Source: Saprospiraceae bacterium
GTDB taxonomy: Bacteria > Bacteroidota > Bacteroidia > Chitinophagales > Saprospiraceae
Length of the DNA stretch: 64,000 nucleotides
Assembly: GCA_020631355.1 (NCBI GenBank)
Contig: JAHDHL010000006.1
Location: 1-64,000 of the forward strand
Direction of reading: 5' to 3'
A program made the translations under genes and the position numbers. This document shows, piece after piece, positions 46,850 to 55,808 of this stretch. Position 1 is the first letter of the stretch. Each line of letters starts with the position of its first letter. The notes under the pieces are model-generated. The model searched no databases. It was given only the letters and a program-made list of their open reading frames with translations, and was not told the DNA's origin.

Positions 46850-46881
46850 CCTACCACTTATCCTGGTTGGAAAGTGGTAGG
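46850..46881. terminator. Hairpin between convergent genes
   Basis: Perfect ten-base arms CCTACCACTT and AAGTGGTAGG with a 12-base loop. There is no T run on either strand, so terminator activity is uncertain. It follows the stop codon of paralogue 2 by 25 bases. Confidence 0.5.
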
Positions 46882-47018
46882 TACATCATAAGAAATTCCG
46901 ATTCAGAAAGGGTATAATTTACATTCAAGAACACTTAAATACTTTCTGGCATGATGATGAATAACCGATGGGTGGAAATGTTTCCTTGTAGAATAATGAT
47001 GAATGATGTGGTAATTGG

Positions 47019-47876
47019 CTATTGTGAGAAAAAATAGTCCAATTCTTCCCATAATGTATCCTTGGATTTTTCCTTGAACACCCCGAAATGACCTATCTCC
47101 TTGAGATTACAGGATGCAGGTCTTATGGTATAGGCATTGACCTTTGCATTCGGATAGGATTTCTGATAATTGGGTAATGTCTTGGGCGTTGCCATAATGT
47201 CATCAGGAAAGAACCAAGCCGTAATTTCCTTATCTACGGTCCTATAATGGGTATCACTGAACTGATGTTCCATATAATGTGCCATCAGTGTATTACCACG
47301 ACTATTCTTCCACCATTCCTCAGCCACACCTTTCGGCCAATCCTCCCCTAATCCGAAAATACCGGGAGCATATCCCCATATGGGCAATATGATAGGGAAA
47401 AAGATATTGGAGGACCATTTTACTTTTCTTCTATAAGATGGCTCAAAGTTGTGATAATTCCCGGATGAGCTGGCTACGACTATTACCTTATCCAACATAT
47501 TCCAATTGGACATCAGTCCTAGTAATTGCCCACCCATGGAATGGGCGAACAAATGCGTTGGTACTTCAGGATATTCATTCTTAATCCAATCCAAAACACC
47601 TCGTGCATCCTTTCTACCCCAATCAGAAATCGAGGCATTGAATCCCCTAAGACTATCGGGTTTGGAAGCGCCTACGCCCCTGTAATCAAATAAGATGATT
47701 CGATATCCCTTACTTGCGAGGAATGAGCACATCTTCAGATAGAATTCCTTTTTAATGACCGTTCCTGCGTGGAATTGGATATTGGCCCTTACGGGAATAT
47801 CCTTGGGAGAAAGCACAACGGCAGATAGCTCAAAGCCATCTGCCGCAGGTATTCTTATGGATGTTTGTTCTATCAA
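47019..47876 (-). CDS. Alpha/beta hydrolase
   Basis: Encodes 285 residues with the hydrolase-fold order: IQFHAGTVIKKEFYL at the oxyanion strand, FDYRGVGASKPDSL, the nucleophile elbow AHSMGGQ (Ser at about residue 116), and a late His in IGHFGVF, the usual catalytic-base position. There is no signal peptide. It resembles the predicted alpha/beta hydrolases of COG4757 (esterase or serine-aminopeptidase-like), with unknown substrate. It starts two bases after the stop codon of the amylase gene, so it is translated from the same transcript, perhaps to deacylate a sugar or lipid released near the cell, which is speculative. Confidence 0.85.
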   Translation of the reverse strand: MIEQTSIRIPAADGFELSAVVLSPKDIPVRANIQFHAGTVIKKEFYLKMCSFLASKGYRIILFDYRGVGASKPDSLRGFNASISDWGRKDARGVLDWIKNEYPEVPTHLFAHSMGGQLLGLMSNWNMLDKVIVVASSSGNYHNFEPSYRRKVKWSSNIFFPIILPIWGYAPGIFGLGEDWPKGVAEEWWKNSRGNTLMAHYMEHQFSDTHYRTVDKEITAWFFPDDIMATPKTLPNYQKSYPNAKVNAYTIRPASCNLKEIGHFGVFKEKSKDTLWEELDYFFSQ

Positions 47877-47878
47877 TT

Positions 47879-50800
47879 CTAATGTTTGATGATTTTTTCG
47901 GAGTGAACCATTTCACCCTCATTCCAAATCTGGACATGGTACATGCCACCATTCAGATGGGAAAGATTCAGTTCCGTTTGCTGGGAATGCATCAGTTTTC
48001 TTCCCATCATGTCAAAAATAAGAACATCCACCGATTCTAAGCTAGTTTTAATATTCAATTGGTCCACAATAGGATTCGGATAGGTTGAAATATCATCCGA
48101 AGTGAGGAAATCATCTGTTGTCAATGATTCATCAGACATCCTATTACCACCTGAGCAACTGGTCTGAACTTCATATGCTCCTAGGTCCGCAGTACCGAAT
48201 ATCCTGATAGCTCCTGTTATATCCTCAGTAATCCCGCTGGATAATGCATCATCTCCCATATCAACTATAGGCGAACAATCCTGTACGGAATAATCCGCAT
48301 TCAACAATAGGTCACCTACAGTTGCTGACATCAGTGTATTGGTTCCATTACCAATAACGGTACTACCTTGGAAGTAACAATTATTGTGATTGAAATTCAA
48401 TATTCCATTGTTGAAAGCCTTTACATTCTTTGAGAATGCCAAATTTTGGTGTGCTATGATGGAATTATCAATATTCACATCCAACTGGTCATTGAATCCA
48501 ATTTGGAAAGTCATCAATAACTTGTTCTTGGTCTCTCCCAGAACGGTTGTATGAATCATATCAAATGTCTGGTCCCTGTTCGTAGCAATCAATGCAATTG
48601 CATTGGCATTCTGCGAAGCATTATTAGCGATGATACTATTCTCTATATAGGTATATAAGGAATTATTGATTTCAATGGCACATCTGCCTGAAGCGCTGTT
48701 ATTAATGATTCTTGAAGAACGCACATACATCATAGTTTCATTACTGTGGTACAATGCACTTCCATTCAATGCGGTATTATTCTCCAATAAACAATGATTA
48801 ACGTTCACTTCCGGTGAAAGCGTAGCAAACATGGCACCACCATAAATGGCATGGTTGCCGGTAAGTCTGACATCCTGTAATGTCAGAGTAGCACCCACGG
48901 AATAAATGGCTCCACCCCTGGCACGTCCGAATGTATTGGCGTTATCGGCATTTCCGTCCTCAATGGTTAGGCCATCCAAGACCACATCCGTAGCATCCGT
49001 CAATTTGACCACATGGAATGAGTTGCCTGATAATGTATTATCCTGGTCGATATCTCCTGATAATGTAGTGGTGTAAGTAGTTGCATCACGGTCTCCTCCT
49101 CCTATTGGGTATCCACCCCACAATTGGACATTCGATGGTACTTCGAATGCTGCTCCCCTACTGGTTCCTGAAGTGGGATAATACATTCCCTCTGCCATGT
49201 GAACATAAGCAAGGCAAGTTCCATCCAATGCAGCCAAAGCTAGTTGCAAATCGGTGTAAGCATCAGCCCATGATGTTCCATCATTATTACCAGAAGCTGC
49301 CAAATCCACATATACATCCGTAGCTACACAGCCCACAGGAGGATTGACGGGGTCTTCGCAATGCCATTCATTATCATAATAATAACCTCCACAAGTGTGT
49401 AAGTCCAAGGTTTGGTCCGCACCATTATTACTGAAAATGATATTCGTACATCCTACAGCCATAGTACCTGAAAACCAACCATCTCCCTCGTCTACCAAGG
49501 TATCACCCGGCCAGGGATCCGTTACTTCATTACCGAGTGAATCCCAAGCATAGAAATGGGTATATCCTTGTACGTAGACCGTAATTGAGCTAGCGGTTCC
49601 ATCGTTGCACTCCACCTCACCCGTAGGAGGAGGATCTGTATGGAATGCTCCATCATAATAATATCCACCACATGTGACCAAATCGGCTGTTTGGTCTTCT
49701 CCTCCATTACTGAATATGATATTGGCACATTCAGTCGGGGATGAGAATGTAATGGAATACCATCCATCCATAAAGGTCATGGAACCACCCGGCCACGCTC
49801 CCAAAAGAGGGTTATCATTGTCATCCCATGCATAGGCATTCGTAAAACTTTGGGCATATACCGTGATATCATAATTAGCAGGCGGTGGAGGTGTTTGGGT
49901 TTGGTCCAGCCATACTGCATAGTTATTCCCGGATGCAACCATCACCCAATTTCCGGCCAAACCTGCGGAATTGGGATCCCAATTGCTATTTCCTAGTTTT
50001 ACAGCGAGATTCGATTGGTCTCCCTGGATGGTAGCTGCATAGAACTGATTGGAATAGGATTGGATAGTCAACGGACTCTCACTATGGATACCCGCAGTTT
50101 TCCTTGCGCTCATTAGGGAAGTGATTTCCTGCTTTACATTGTTCCCCCAATCAAAATAGTGGGGATAGAATATGGTGGGAACACCAGGATGCGTCAGGAT
50201 ATATGCATAACCTGAGCCGATATTATTTCCATTGAGAATATTGTTATCCGAATCATAATAAGGGGTATCGTGATTTTCCAAGAAAGTAACATAATTCCTT
50301 GGGTCCCAGCCAATACCTCCGGGTGCAGCATTCTGGTAGGCCAGATAACTCCAATTATTATCCTTGATAGCCCCCTTGACACTATAATAGGTCGGAAAAT
50401 CGAATGCTGCGGAACCAGTCTCATCAATCCAATTCTGAATGACCTGTTTATCCTGTGTCCAATATTCACCTACGGAGAATGAGGGATTTGTATTGTTATT
50501 ATAATGAGTGATATAATATTCATCATATCCATGTACGAAATCGTATCTCCAACCATCGTATCCTACTCCTTTCAGGACATTATTCATCCAAGAAATAACT
50601 TCTTGCTGTACATAAGGATTAGAATGGTCTATGTCACGAGCAGGTCCGTAGGCCGTACCTGTGTCATTATTTCCTCTGGGAAATGTATTCGAATGTTCGG
50701 GTTGGTTCCAGACCTCATCATTGCTACAAATCACATCTGTTCCCCATGCCGGATTACAGAAATCCAACCAATTGCCACATCCAATTCTGTGATTGATGAC

Positions 50801-51136
50801 GATATCTGCAATTACTTCTATCCCCTCATTATGCAGGGCTGTTATCATTGCTGCGTGTTCGGTGGCTGTACCGTAGGCATTTCCCAGATTATTCAATTCA
50901 CGAGGCAGATATCCCTGCGGGGCTCCTGAATTACTTGGAGGTGGCATCCAAACCATGTCAAAACCTGCTGTTCCCAGCTCGCTCGATAAGGTATTGATGT
51001 TATTGTACCAACCGTTGGAATTATCCTGTGCATCCCAATAGAATCCTTGTAAGAGAATCCTATCATCATTGGGAACTTGGGCGGTCAACTGGACAGTGAC
51101 TGCAATGAGTATGGCAAACAAACTGATACGTTTCAT
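47879..51136 (-). CDS. Secreted multidomain alpha-amylase with starch-binding modules, beta-helix and T9SS tail
   Basis: 1085 residues from the ATG at 51136 (a longer frame to 51187 adds a non-signal stretch). The signal peptide ends VQLTAQ. The GH13 barrel (about 22-410) has VINHRIGCG, nucleophile Asp199 (GWRYDF), acid/base Glu224 (SVGEYW) and Asp290 (ENHDT). Two copies of a starch-binding module (CBM26-like) follow (about 421-500 and 515-595), each ending in the CGGYYYD motif. Residues about 605-1005 form a right-handed beta-helix of the polymorphic-outer-membrane type (GGAIYS, GGAMFA). The T9SS domain closes the protein (YPNPIVDQ). It should cut alpha-1,4-glucan on or outside the surface. 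Confidence 0.93.
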   Translation of the reverse strand: MKRISLFAILIAVTVQLTAQVPNDDRILLQGFYWDAQDNSNGWYNNINTLSSELGTAGFDMVWMPPPSNSGAPQGYLPRELNNLGNAYGTATEHAAMITALHNEGIEVIADIVINHRIGCGNWLDFCNPAWGTDVICSNDEVWNQPEHSNTFPRGNNDTGTAYGPARDIDHSNPYVQQEVISWMNNVLKGVGYDGWRYDFVHGYDEYYITHYNNNTNPSFSVGEYWTQDKQVIQNWIDETGSAAFDFPTYYSVKGAIKDNNWSYLAYQNAAPGGIGWDPRNYVTFLENHDTPYYDSDNNILNGNNIGSGYAYILTHPGVPTIFYPHYFDWGNNVKQEITSLMSARKTAGIHSESPLTIQSYSNQFYAATIQGDQSNLAVKLGNSNWDPNSAGLAGNWVMVASGNNYAVWLDQTQTPPPPANYDITVYAQSFTNAYAWDDNDNPLLGAWPGGSMTFMDGWYSITFSSPTECANIIFSNGGEDQTADLVTCGGYYYDGAFHTDPPPTGEVECNDGTASSITVYVQGYTHFYAWDSLGNEVTDPWPGDTLVDEGDGWFSGTMAVGCTNIIFSNNGADQTLDLHTCGGYYYDNEWHCEDPVNPPVGCVATDVYVDLAASGNNDGTSWADAYTDLQLALAALDGTCLAYVHMAEGMYYPTSGTSRGAAFEVPSNVQLWGGYPIGGGDRDATTYTTTLSGDIDQDNTLSGNSFHVVKLTDATDVVLDGLTIEDGNADNANTFGRARGGAIYSVGATLTLQDVRLTGNHAIYGGAMFATLSPEVNVNHCLLENNTALNGSALYHSNETMMYVRSSRIINNSASGRCAIEINNSLYTYIENSIIANNASQNANAIALIATNRDQTFDMIHTTVLGETKNKLLMTFQIGFNDQLDVNIDNSIIAHQNLAFSKNVKAFNNGILNFNHNNCYFQGSTVIGNGTNTLMSATVGDLLLNADYSVQDCSPIVDMGDDALSSGITEDITGAIRIFGTADLGAYEVQTSCSGGNRMSDESLTTDDFLTSDDISTYPNPIVDQLNIKTSLESVDVLIFDMMGRKLMHSQQTELNLSHLNGGMYHVQIWNEGEMVHSEKIIKH

Positions 51137-51314
51137 TTTGTTACTTTGACTTGATGAGTAGAAAGAAGTTATTTGCGTAAAACCCAAATGACTCCATGCA
51201 AAAGTTTGCCGGCTACGAGTAAATATAGAATATTATTGTAATGTAATCCAAATATCTTAGTGTCAAATTGACACACCTTTTTGAAATTCATACTATTTAT
51301 AGTCAAAACTGACA

Positions 51315-51351
51315 AAAAAGGGTTGCGAAAATCCTTTCCGCAACCCTTTTT
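51315..51351 (-). terminator. Terminator ahead of the amylase gene
   Basis: Thirteen-base arms AAAAAGGGTTGCG and CGCAACCCTTTTT around an 11-base loop. On the minus strand the hairpin is followed by a T run. It ends the preceding gene (stop at 51374), so the amylase gene has its own promoter between this hairpin and 51136. Confidence 0.88.
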
Positions 51352-51373
51352 CCAAAATAATATTCGCTTATCC

Positions 51374-51898
51374 TTACAAGGAGTAAGTCTTTCTTTTCTT
51401 GGTAGGTTTGGTTTTCTTGGTATCGGAATCCTCATCTTCCTTGAATTCTGGTCTATCTTCAGAATCGGGTAATTGTAAGAATTGATCCAAATTGAAGAAA
51501 TCACCTTGGAAATCTTCCATTTTGCCCATCAGGTCTTCCATTTCTGGCCCACCAAAGAAAAAATTGAGTCCCTCCATGTCCTCGGGTACCTGATTGAACA
51601 TATCACCGAATCCCAGAAGATTGTCGGGTAGGTCCTCATTGGTAATAATGAGTGTATCACCATTGATTATGATTTCGTTCTTACCATTCAGTGAATTGAA
51701 TTCCAGTTCTTGCATGTAGGATTGCATCTGCTGCATAGCCTCCTCCATCTCGGCTTTCATCGCATCCATTTTCTCCTGCATTTCAGAGCGGAGTGCATCC
51801 ATATCCATTTCTTCCTGACTCTTTCTTTCTTCCTCTTGTGCGGTCAATCCCATTCCAAGAAAAAGAATCATAAGTATTGAGAGTATTGAACCTTTCAT
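51374..51898 (-). CDS. Small secreted Met/Glu-rich coiled-coil protein
   Basis: Encodes 174 residues with a signal peptide ending GLTAQ. Residues about 25-65 are a methionine- and glutamate-rich coil (MQEKMDAMKAEMEEAMQQMQ): about every fourth residue is Met, and charge alternates. A short beta segment follows (IIINGDTLIITNEDL), then a Phe/Gly/Asp-rich region and a basic tail (KKTKPTKKRKTYSL). I know no family. The Met-rich coil could bind copper or silver, or simply be a helical stalk. It is monocistronic with a strong terminator. Confidence 0.75.
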   Translation of the reverse strand: MKGSILSILMILFLGMGLTAQEEERKSQEEMDMDALRSEMQEKMDAMKAEMEEAMQQMQSYMQELEFNSLNGKNEIIINGDTLIITNEDLPDNLLGFGDMFNQVPEDMEGLNFFFGGPEMEDLMGKMEDFQGDFFNLDQFLQLPDSEDRPEFKEDEDSDTKKTKPTKKRKTYSL

Positions 51899-51995
51899 TC
51901 TAATCCGATTTATTCAATATAAAGACGTATAAATTATAATTTGGTTGCTTTGTTCCAATAGTCTTAACGCTTGGTTAAGTTTCTATGGAAACATT

Positions 51996-52694
51996 CTATA
52001 TCCTAATAAAAGACACTTCCTCGAAAGATTGGGAGACGCCGAATATACCATAGCCATGTTCTCTTAGCAACTGAATGGATTGGATGGTCTTGTCTCTACC
52101 ATTATCAAAGAATCGGTCGTGGAATTCAATCAGAAACTGGCCAACCTCTACATCCGAAGCCAATATGGATGGTAGGACATCATACTCAGCACCTTCGATA
52201 TCCATTTTCACCACGTCCACTTTCTGGTAGCCCAATTCAAGGGTAAGGTCATTCCATGATTTCATGGGGACGGTCACTTTGCGTTTCGTGTCAACGGTTT
52301 CGTGATGAATCAATGAGCCTGATACGTGATCCTCATTCACAGGCAAAAGGAAATCAGCAGTTCCTGTATCCTTTGCAATACCATAGTCCTTGTAGGAATA
52401 ACCCGTAGGTAGTTGTTGTCGAGCGAGCCAATCAAGGGATTTTGGGGTAGGGTCAAAACCGATGACCTTACAATGATGCTTATTGATGACAGCCTTGTCA
52501 AAGGTGATGTCCTCTCCGATTCCGAATGAATATACGATGCTATCCTTATCCAACACATCAGGATGGATGTAAAAGCCTCCGTATTCATTACCATACCAAA
52601 TGGCATTACAATCTGTGGCCTTATCCAAATGCTTCATGGCACCTGAAGCCTTGAGCATGAAATGTTTTGCTTTTTTCCTTAATTGCTGAATCAT
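51996..52694 (-). CDS. FkbM-family methyltransferase
   Basis: Encodes 232 residues. The SAM-binding core includes VYSFGIGEDITFD (motif I, Gly-rich), VIGFDPTP (acidic residue for the ribose), and the FkbM signature VDVVKMDIEGAEYDVLPS. FkbM enzymes O-methylate hydroxyls on polyketides, sugars or glycans. Here the presence of several glycosyltransferases and a sulfotransferase within 8 kb favours a glycan substrate, though that is context only. There is no signal peptide, so it is cytoplasmic. The next gene starts 66 bases upstream. Confidence 0.88.
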   Translation of the reverse strand: MIQQLRKKAKHFMLKASGAMKHLDKATDCNAIWYGNEYGGFYIHPDVLDKDSIVYSFGIGEDITFDKAVINKHHCKVIGFDPTPKSLDWLARQQLPTGYSYKDYGIAKDTGTADFLLPVNEDHVSGSLIHHETVDTKRKVTVPMKSWNDLTLELGYQKVDVVKMDIEGAEYDVLPSILASDVEVGQFLIEFHDRFFDNGRDKTIQSIQLLREHGYGIFGVSQSFEEVSFIRI

Positions 52695-52760
52695 GTGATG
52701 GCCGGATTGATTTTGTCTACCTATATCACGGATAAAGATATGATAAAGTAAGGAACCTTG

Positions 52761-53438
52761 CTATCTCACGTTTTCCTTTACGATTTTCCAGATGCACATT
52801 GCCAGAAAGATGACATTCTCATTCCCTTTCATCTGGTTCGATACCAAATCCAGGGCTCTTGGATTGACATCATTATTATAACCATCCTTTCTAAGGATAT
52901 GTCCGGCATCCTTATTTCCGATTACGACTGTAGTATAACTCTCCAGATTGTTTTCAAGGAAATTCGCCAGCATACTACCATCCGTACCATAGAGTTTGCC
53001 ATCAATCAATCTACCCAAAGCAGCCCCATTGACCAAAACTTCCACTTCCTTGGGATATTCGTAGAAGAATAATTCGTTTTCCTTGGTCTGGGCATACAGT
53101 ACACTATAGGTTTCCTTGGTAGGATATTCACGATAACCATAACTGAACAGTGGTTCCTGATATATGGAAGCGAATGCTCCCGTGGATTCAAAACCGTTCT
53201 TTTGGGAGGATTTCACATTCACCTTGTTCAATGAAAGGAGTTCGATTTCATTCTTTTCCCAAGGAATCAGTTGTGAGACGAACTGGTTGACGATTTGTTT
53301 GAGGCGCAGCATGTCCTTGGGCATCCTCTTATTCAGAGGAATCCTTACCTTGGATGAGGTGTAGTAGAGTGCAACCAGTAATACCATAAATAATACCAGT
53401 GTACGACTATTGATTAATAATAACTCAGGTGTAACCAT
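52761..53438 (-). CDS. Uncharacterised membrane-anchored protein
   Basis: Encodes 225 residues. A hydrophobic anchor lies at about residues 11-28. The soluble part has a beta-rich pattern with VPLNKRMPKDMLRLKQIV (seen as IPLNKRMPKD), YGYREYPTKETYSVLY and GYNNDVNPRALDLVSNQ, which do not match a family I can name. It precedes the FkbM gene on the same strand, with a 66-base gap that could allow co-transcription. The function is unknown. Confidence 0.65.
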   Translation of the reverse strand: MVTPELLLINSRTLVLFMVLLVALYYTSSKVRIPLNKRMPKDMLRLKQIVNQFVSQLIPWEKNEIELLSLNKVNVKSSQKNGFESTGAFASIYQEPLFSYGYREYPTKETYSVLYAQTKENELFFYEYPKEVEVLVNGAALGRLIDGKLYGTDGSMLANFLENNLESYTTVVIGNKDAGHILRKDGYNNDVNPRALDLVSNQMKGNENVIFLAMCIWKIVKENVR

Positions 53439-53673
53439 GCCAAATTGCTTTCAAAAAAGTTGTCTTGTGAGTTGGTTTTTGTGTTGGGTTGGATACATAT
53501 TTCCATCCAATTCCCATTTGTTATAATCATCTACATGTATTACGACTTCAAAGTTGGAAAATGATACTATTTTACAAATCCTTTTAGATGAATGTCATCC
53601 TTTTTCCGACAAGTGCATACTTGATATGCCAATGCAAATTGGTTAGACTCAAATTGAAGAAAACTCATTGATT

Positions 53674-54063
53674 ATGAAAATCCTTATCCTATGTACGGGT
53701 AATTCGTGCCGTAGCCAGATGGCACATGGGTACTTAGCCCACTTCCTTGGAGACCATGCGGAGGTCTACAGTGCAGGAACCCATCCATCGGGAGTCAATC
53801 CGAATACCATTGTTGTTATGAATAAGGATGGCGTGGATATTTCGGGACATACTTCCAATCATATGGATGAATATGTGGACATCCACTTTGATTTTGTCAT
53901 TACGGTTTGTGATAATGCAAAGGAAAGTTGTCCTGTTTATCCGGGAGAGGGAAAAACCATTCATCATAGCTTTCCCGATCCACATGGCCATGACCTGGAT
54001 GAATATTTCAGGGTCAGGGATATGATTCGGTTGTATTGTAAGGGATTTGCAGACCGTTCCTAG
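53674..54063 (+). CDS. ArsC-type arsenate reductase / low-MW phosphatase family
   Basis: 129 residues from the ATG at 53674 (TTG two codons earlier is less likely). The P-loop CTGNSCRSQ (Cys7, Cys12, Arg13) marks the low-molecular-weight phosphatase fold. The pair Cys79 and Cys86 in CDNAKESC fits the thioredoxin-coupled arsenate reductase triad (Cys10/82/89 in the Staphylococcus enzyme), so arsenate reduction is likelier than tyrosine phosphatase activity. No arsenite pump or arsR regulator adjoins it. Its stop codon overlaps the stop codon of the convergent GH36 gene in the palindrome CTAG. Confidence 0.85.
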   Translation: MKILILCTGNSCRSQMAHGYLAHFLGDHAEVYSAGTHPSGVNPNTIVVMNKDGVDISGHTSNHMDEYVDIHFDFVITVCDNAKESCPVYPGEGKTIHHSFPDPHGHDLDEYFRVRDMIRLYCKGFADRS

Positions 54064-55778
54064 GATTGTAGGATAATGGTTTCATAGGGTTCGAGTTTGA
54101 TTTGTCCCTTTTTGATGGGAATACTCTTTTCATGATTCCATAAATTGGAATATGCCGTATATTTCTTTCCCTCGTTGGTAAAATCAATCTTATAGTATCC
54201 CTTGAGCTCTATGACCCTTTCTACTTCACTCTTGGCCCATTTTCTTGTGGAGAGATATTCAGCGTATTGTTCCTCATTATAATCACCCAAGTAGTCCGAA
54301 GTGAAAATGAGTTTCCCAAGGATACTGTTCAATGTCAGTATCGTATTCTGTTGGGTGGGTGTCAGCTTATTATTCTTATCCCTAAGGATAAAAACATCGG
54401 GATCATTGAGAAATGCATGTTGGTTGAGTTGCCATCTTCCCAAAACAGAGCGTAATGCTATCATCGTGGATACACGTTCTCTGTTATTGAGCCATTTCAA
54501 TGGCTTGTGTTCCCATGACAAGTGAATATCCGCACCAATTCGACAATAATCCACCTTACCGAATGAGGGCCCCAAAGGAACACCACATCCCAGAATGATT
54601 TTATCACCACAGGCTTGTCTCAGGAATTCCATACCATCGGACATGATTTGCCCCCTGGTCTTATCCTTTCTAGGGATAACAGCTGCTCCATACAGAAAAT
54701 CCAACTTGACCATATCATAGCCCCATTTCTTCAGTACGGTATGGAATACACCCATCAGGTAATCCCTGACTTCCTTGTTGTAGATATCCAATGCATAGAA
54801 GTAGCCACTCCACATGGGATTGTATCCTACCGCCACATTCTTTCCTGACTCATCCTTAAGGAGCCAATGTTGTTTGTTCTTGAAAATGCTCGACTTCTTT
54901 TCAACCACAAAAGGAGCCAACCATAAACCTGCCTTGGTATCATTGGCATGAATGGCATCCGCCAACTGCTTCATTCCCTTTGGGAATTTATCCTGTTGGA
55001 TATCCAACCAATCCCCTACACTCGCTTGGTATCCGTCATCTATTTGAAAGATATCTATCTCCAATTCCCTTTCCTTGAAAGCTGCTAAATTCTTAAGGAT
55101 GATATCTTCATTGATATTCGTGTAATAGTTGTACCAACTTGTCCAGCCATGTGCCAACCTTACCTTGGGTTTCTTGATTTCAGCCAATTGGAACCAATTT
55201 CCGAATACATCCCTATCCTTTCCATCAGCAATGAAAATATCCAACCCGGCATAGGAATGAGGTAATTCCAATCCCTTGCAATCCTTTTCTATGATGAGCT
55301 TCTGGTTATTCTTATCAAAATTGAATAAGGTATACCCCGTCCTTTCATTCAAGGATGCGAACAATCGGATTTGATGGTTTTTCTTTCTGAGATAAGTATA
55401 GGTCCACGAATGGATTTTCCCGGGGCCTCTCTGTATGTTCTCGAAAGTATAATCCCCATACATTTTCATTAATGGAAAAACGAGTCGTCTGAGTTGTGGT
55501 ATTTCCTCGTCCAAATCCATTTCCCTACTCTCTGACCAGGATTGGAAACCATTGGAAAAAACCTTATTGATATCGGCTGTGGATAAATCCAATTCAATCC
55601 TGACCCTATCAAGTGTAATCTTTTGTTTCGGATGAACGGACAACTGTATGCGTTTGCCTCCCGCTACTTCAGAATGCATAATGTCCACATAGAGTTCTTC
55701 TGTTGTGGTCATTCCTTTTTCTTTTAGAGGGAGTTTCTTCCCATCGTATTCCAATACTGCTTGCATCATCTCTTTCAT
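54060..55778 (-). CDS. GH36-like alpha-galactosidase
   Basis: Encodes 572 residues with no signal peptide. An N-terminal beta-sandwich (about 1-195) leads to a TIM barrel: LAHGWTSWYNYY, DIFQIDDGYQ, KAGLWLAPF, then the nucleophile Asp360 in MVKLDFL and the likely acid/base Asp417 in CRIGADIHLSW. A C-terminal beta domain closes the protein. These features match clan GH-D (families GH36/GH27), whose members remove alpha-galactose or alpha-N-acetylgalactosamine. The enzyme is probably cytoplasmic, working on imported oligosaccharides. The gene starts 30 bases after the upstream glycosyltransferase stop. Confidence 0.88.
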   Translation of the reverse strand: MKEMMQAVLEYDGKKLPLKEKGMTTTEELYVDIMHSEVAGGKRIQLSVHPKQKITLDRVRIELDLSTADINKVFSNGFQSWSESREMDLDEEIPQLRRLVFPLMKMYGDYTFENIQRGPGKIHSWTYTYLRKKNHQIRLFASLNERTGYTLFNFDKNNQKLIIEKDCKGLELPHSYAGLDIFIADGKDRDVFGNWFQLAEIKKPKVRLAHGWTSWYNYYTNINEDIILKNLAAFKERELEIDIFQIDDGYQASVGDWLDIQQDKFPKGMKQLADAIHANDTKAGLWLAPFVVEKKSSIFKNKQHWLLKDESGKNVAVGYNPMWSGYFYALDIYNKEVRDYLMGVFHTVLKKWGYDMVKLDFLYGAAVIPRKDKTRGQIMSDGMEFLRQACGDKIILGCGVPLGPSFGKVDYCRIGADIHLSWEHKPLKWLNNRERVSTMIALRSVLGRWQLNQHAFLNDPDVFILRDKNNKLTPTQQNTILTLNSILGKLIFTSDYLGDYNEEQYAEYLSTRKWAKSEVERVIELKGYYKIDFTNEGKKYTAYSNLWNHEKSIPIKKGQIKLEPYETIILQS

Positions 55779-55808
55779 TTATCAATCATTGGGTCATCAG
55801 CTCCAGTC

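Noticed and set aside
46826-47018. Possible small gene between paralogue 2 and the alpha/beta hydrolase
   Set aside because: Only a hairpin is visible and all frames are broken by stops.
51169-51504. 111-codon minus-strand frame ahead of the amylase
   Set aside because: It crosses a strong terminator and overlaps the coding part of the secreted Met-rich protein in another frame, and its peptide looks random.
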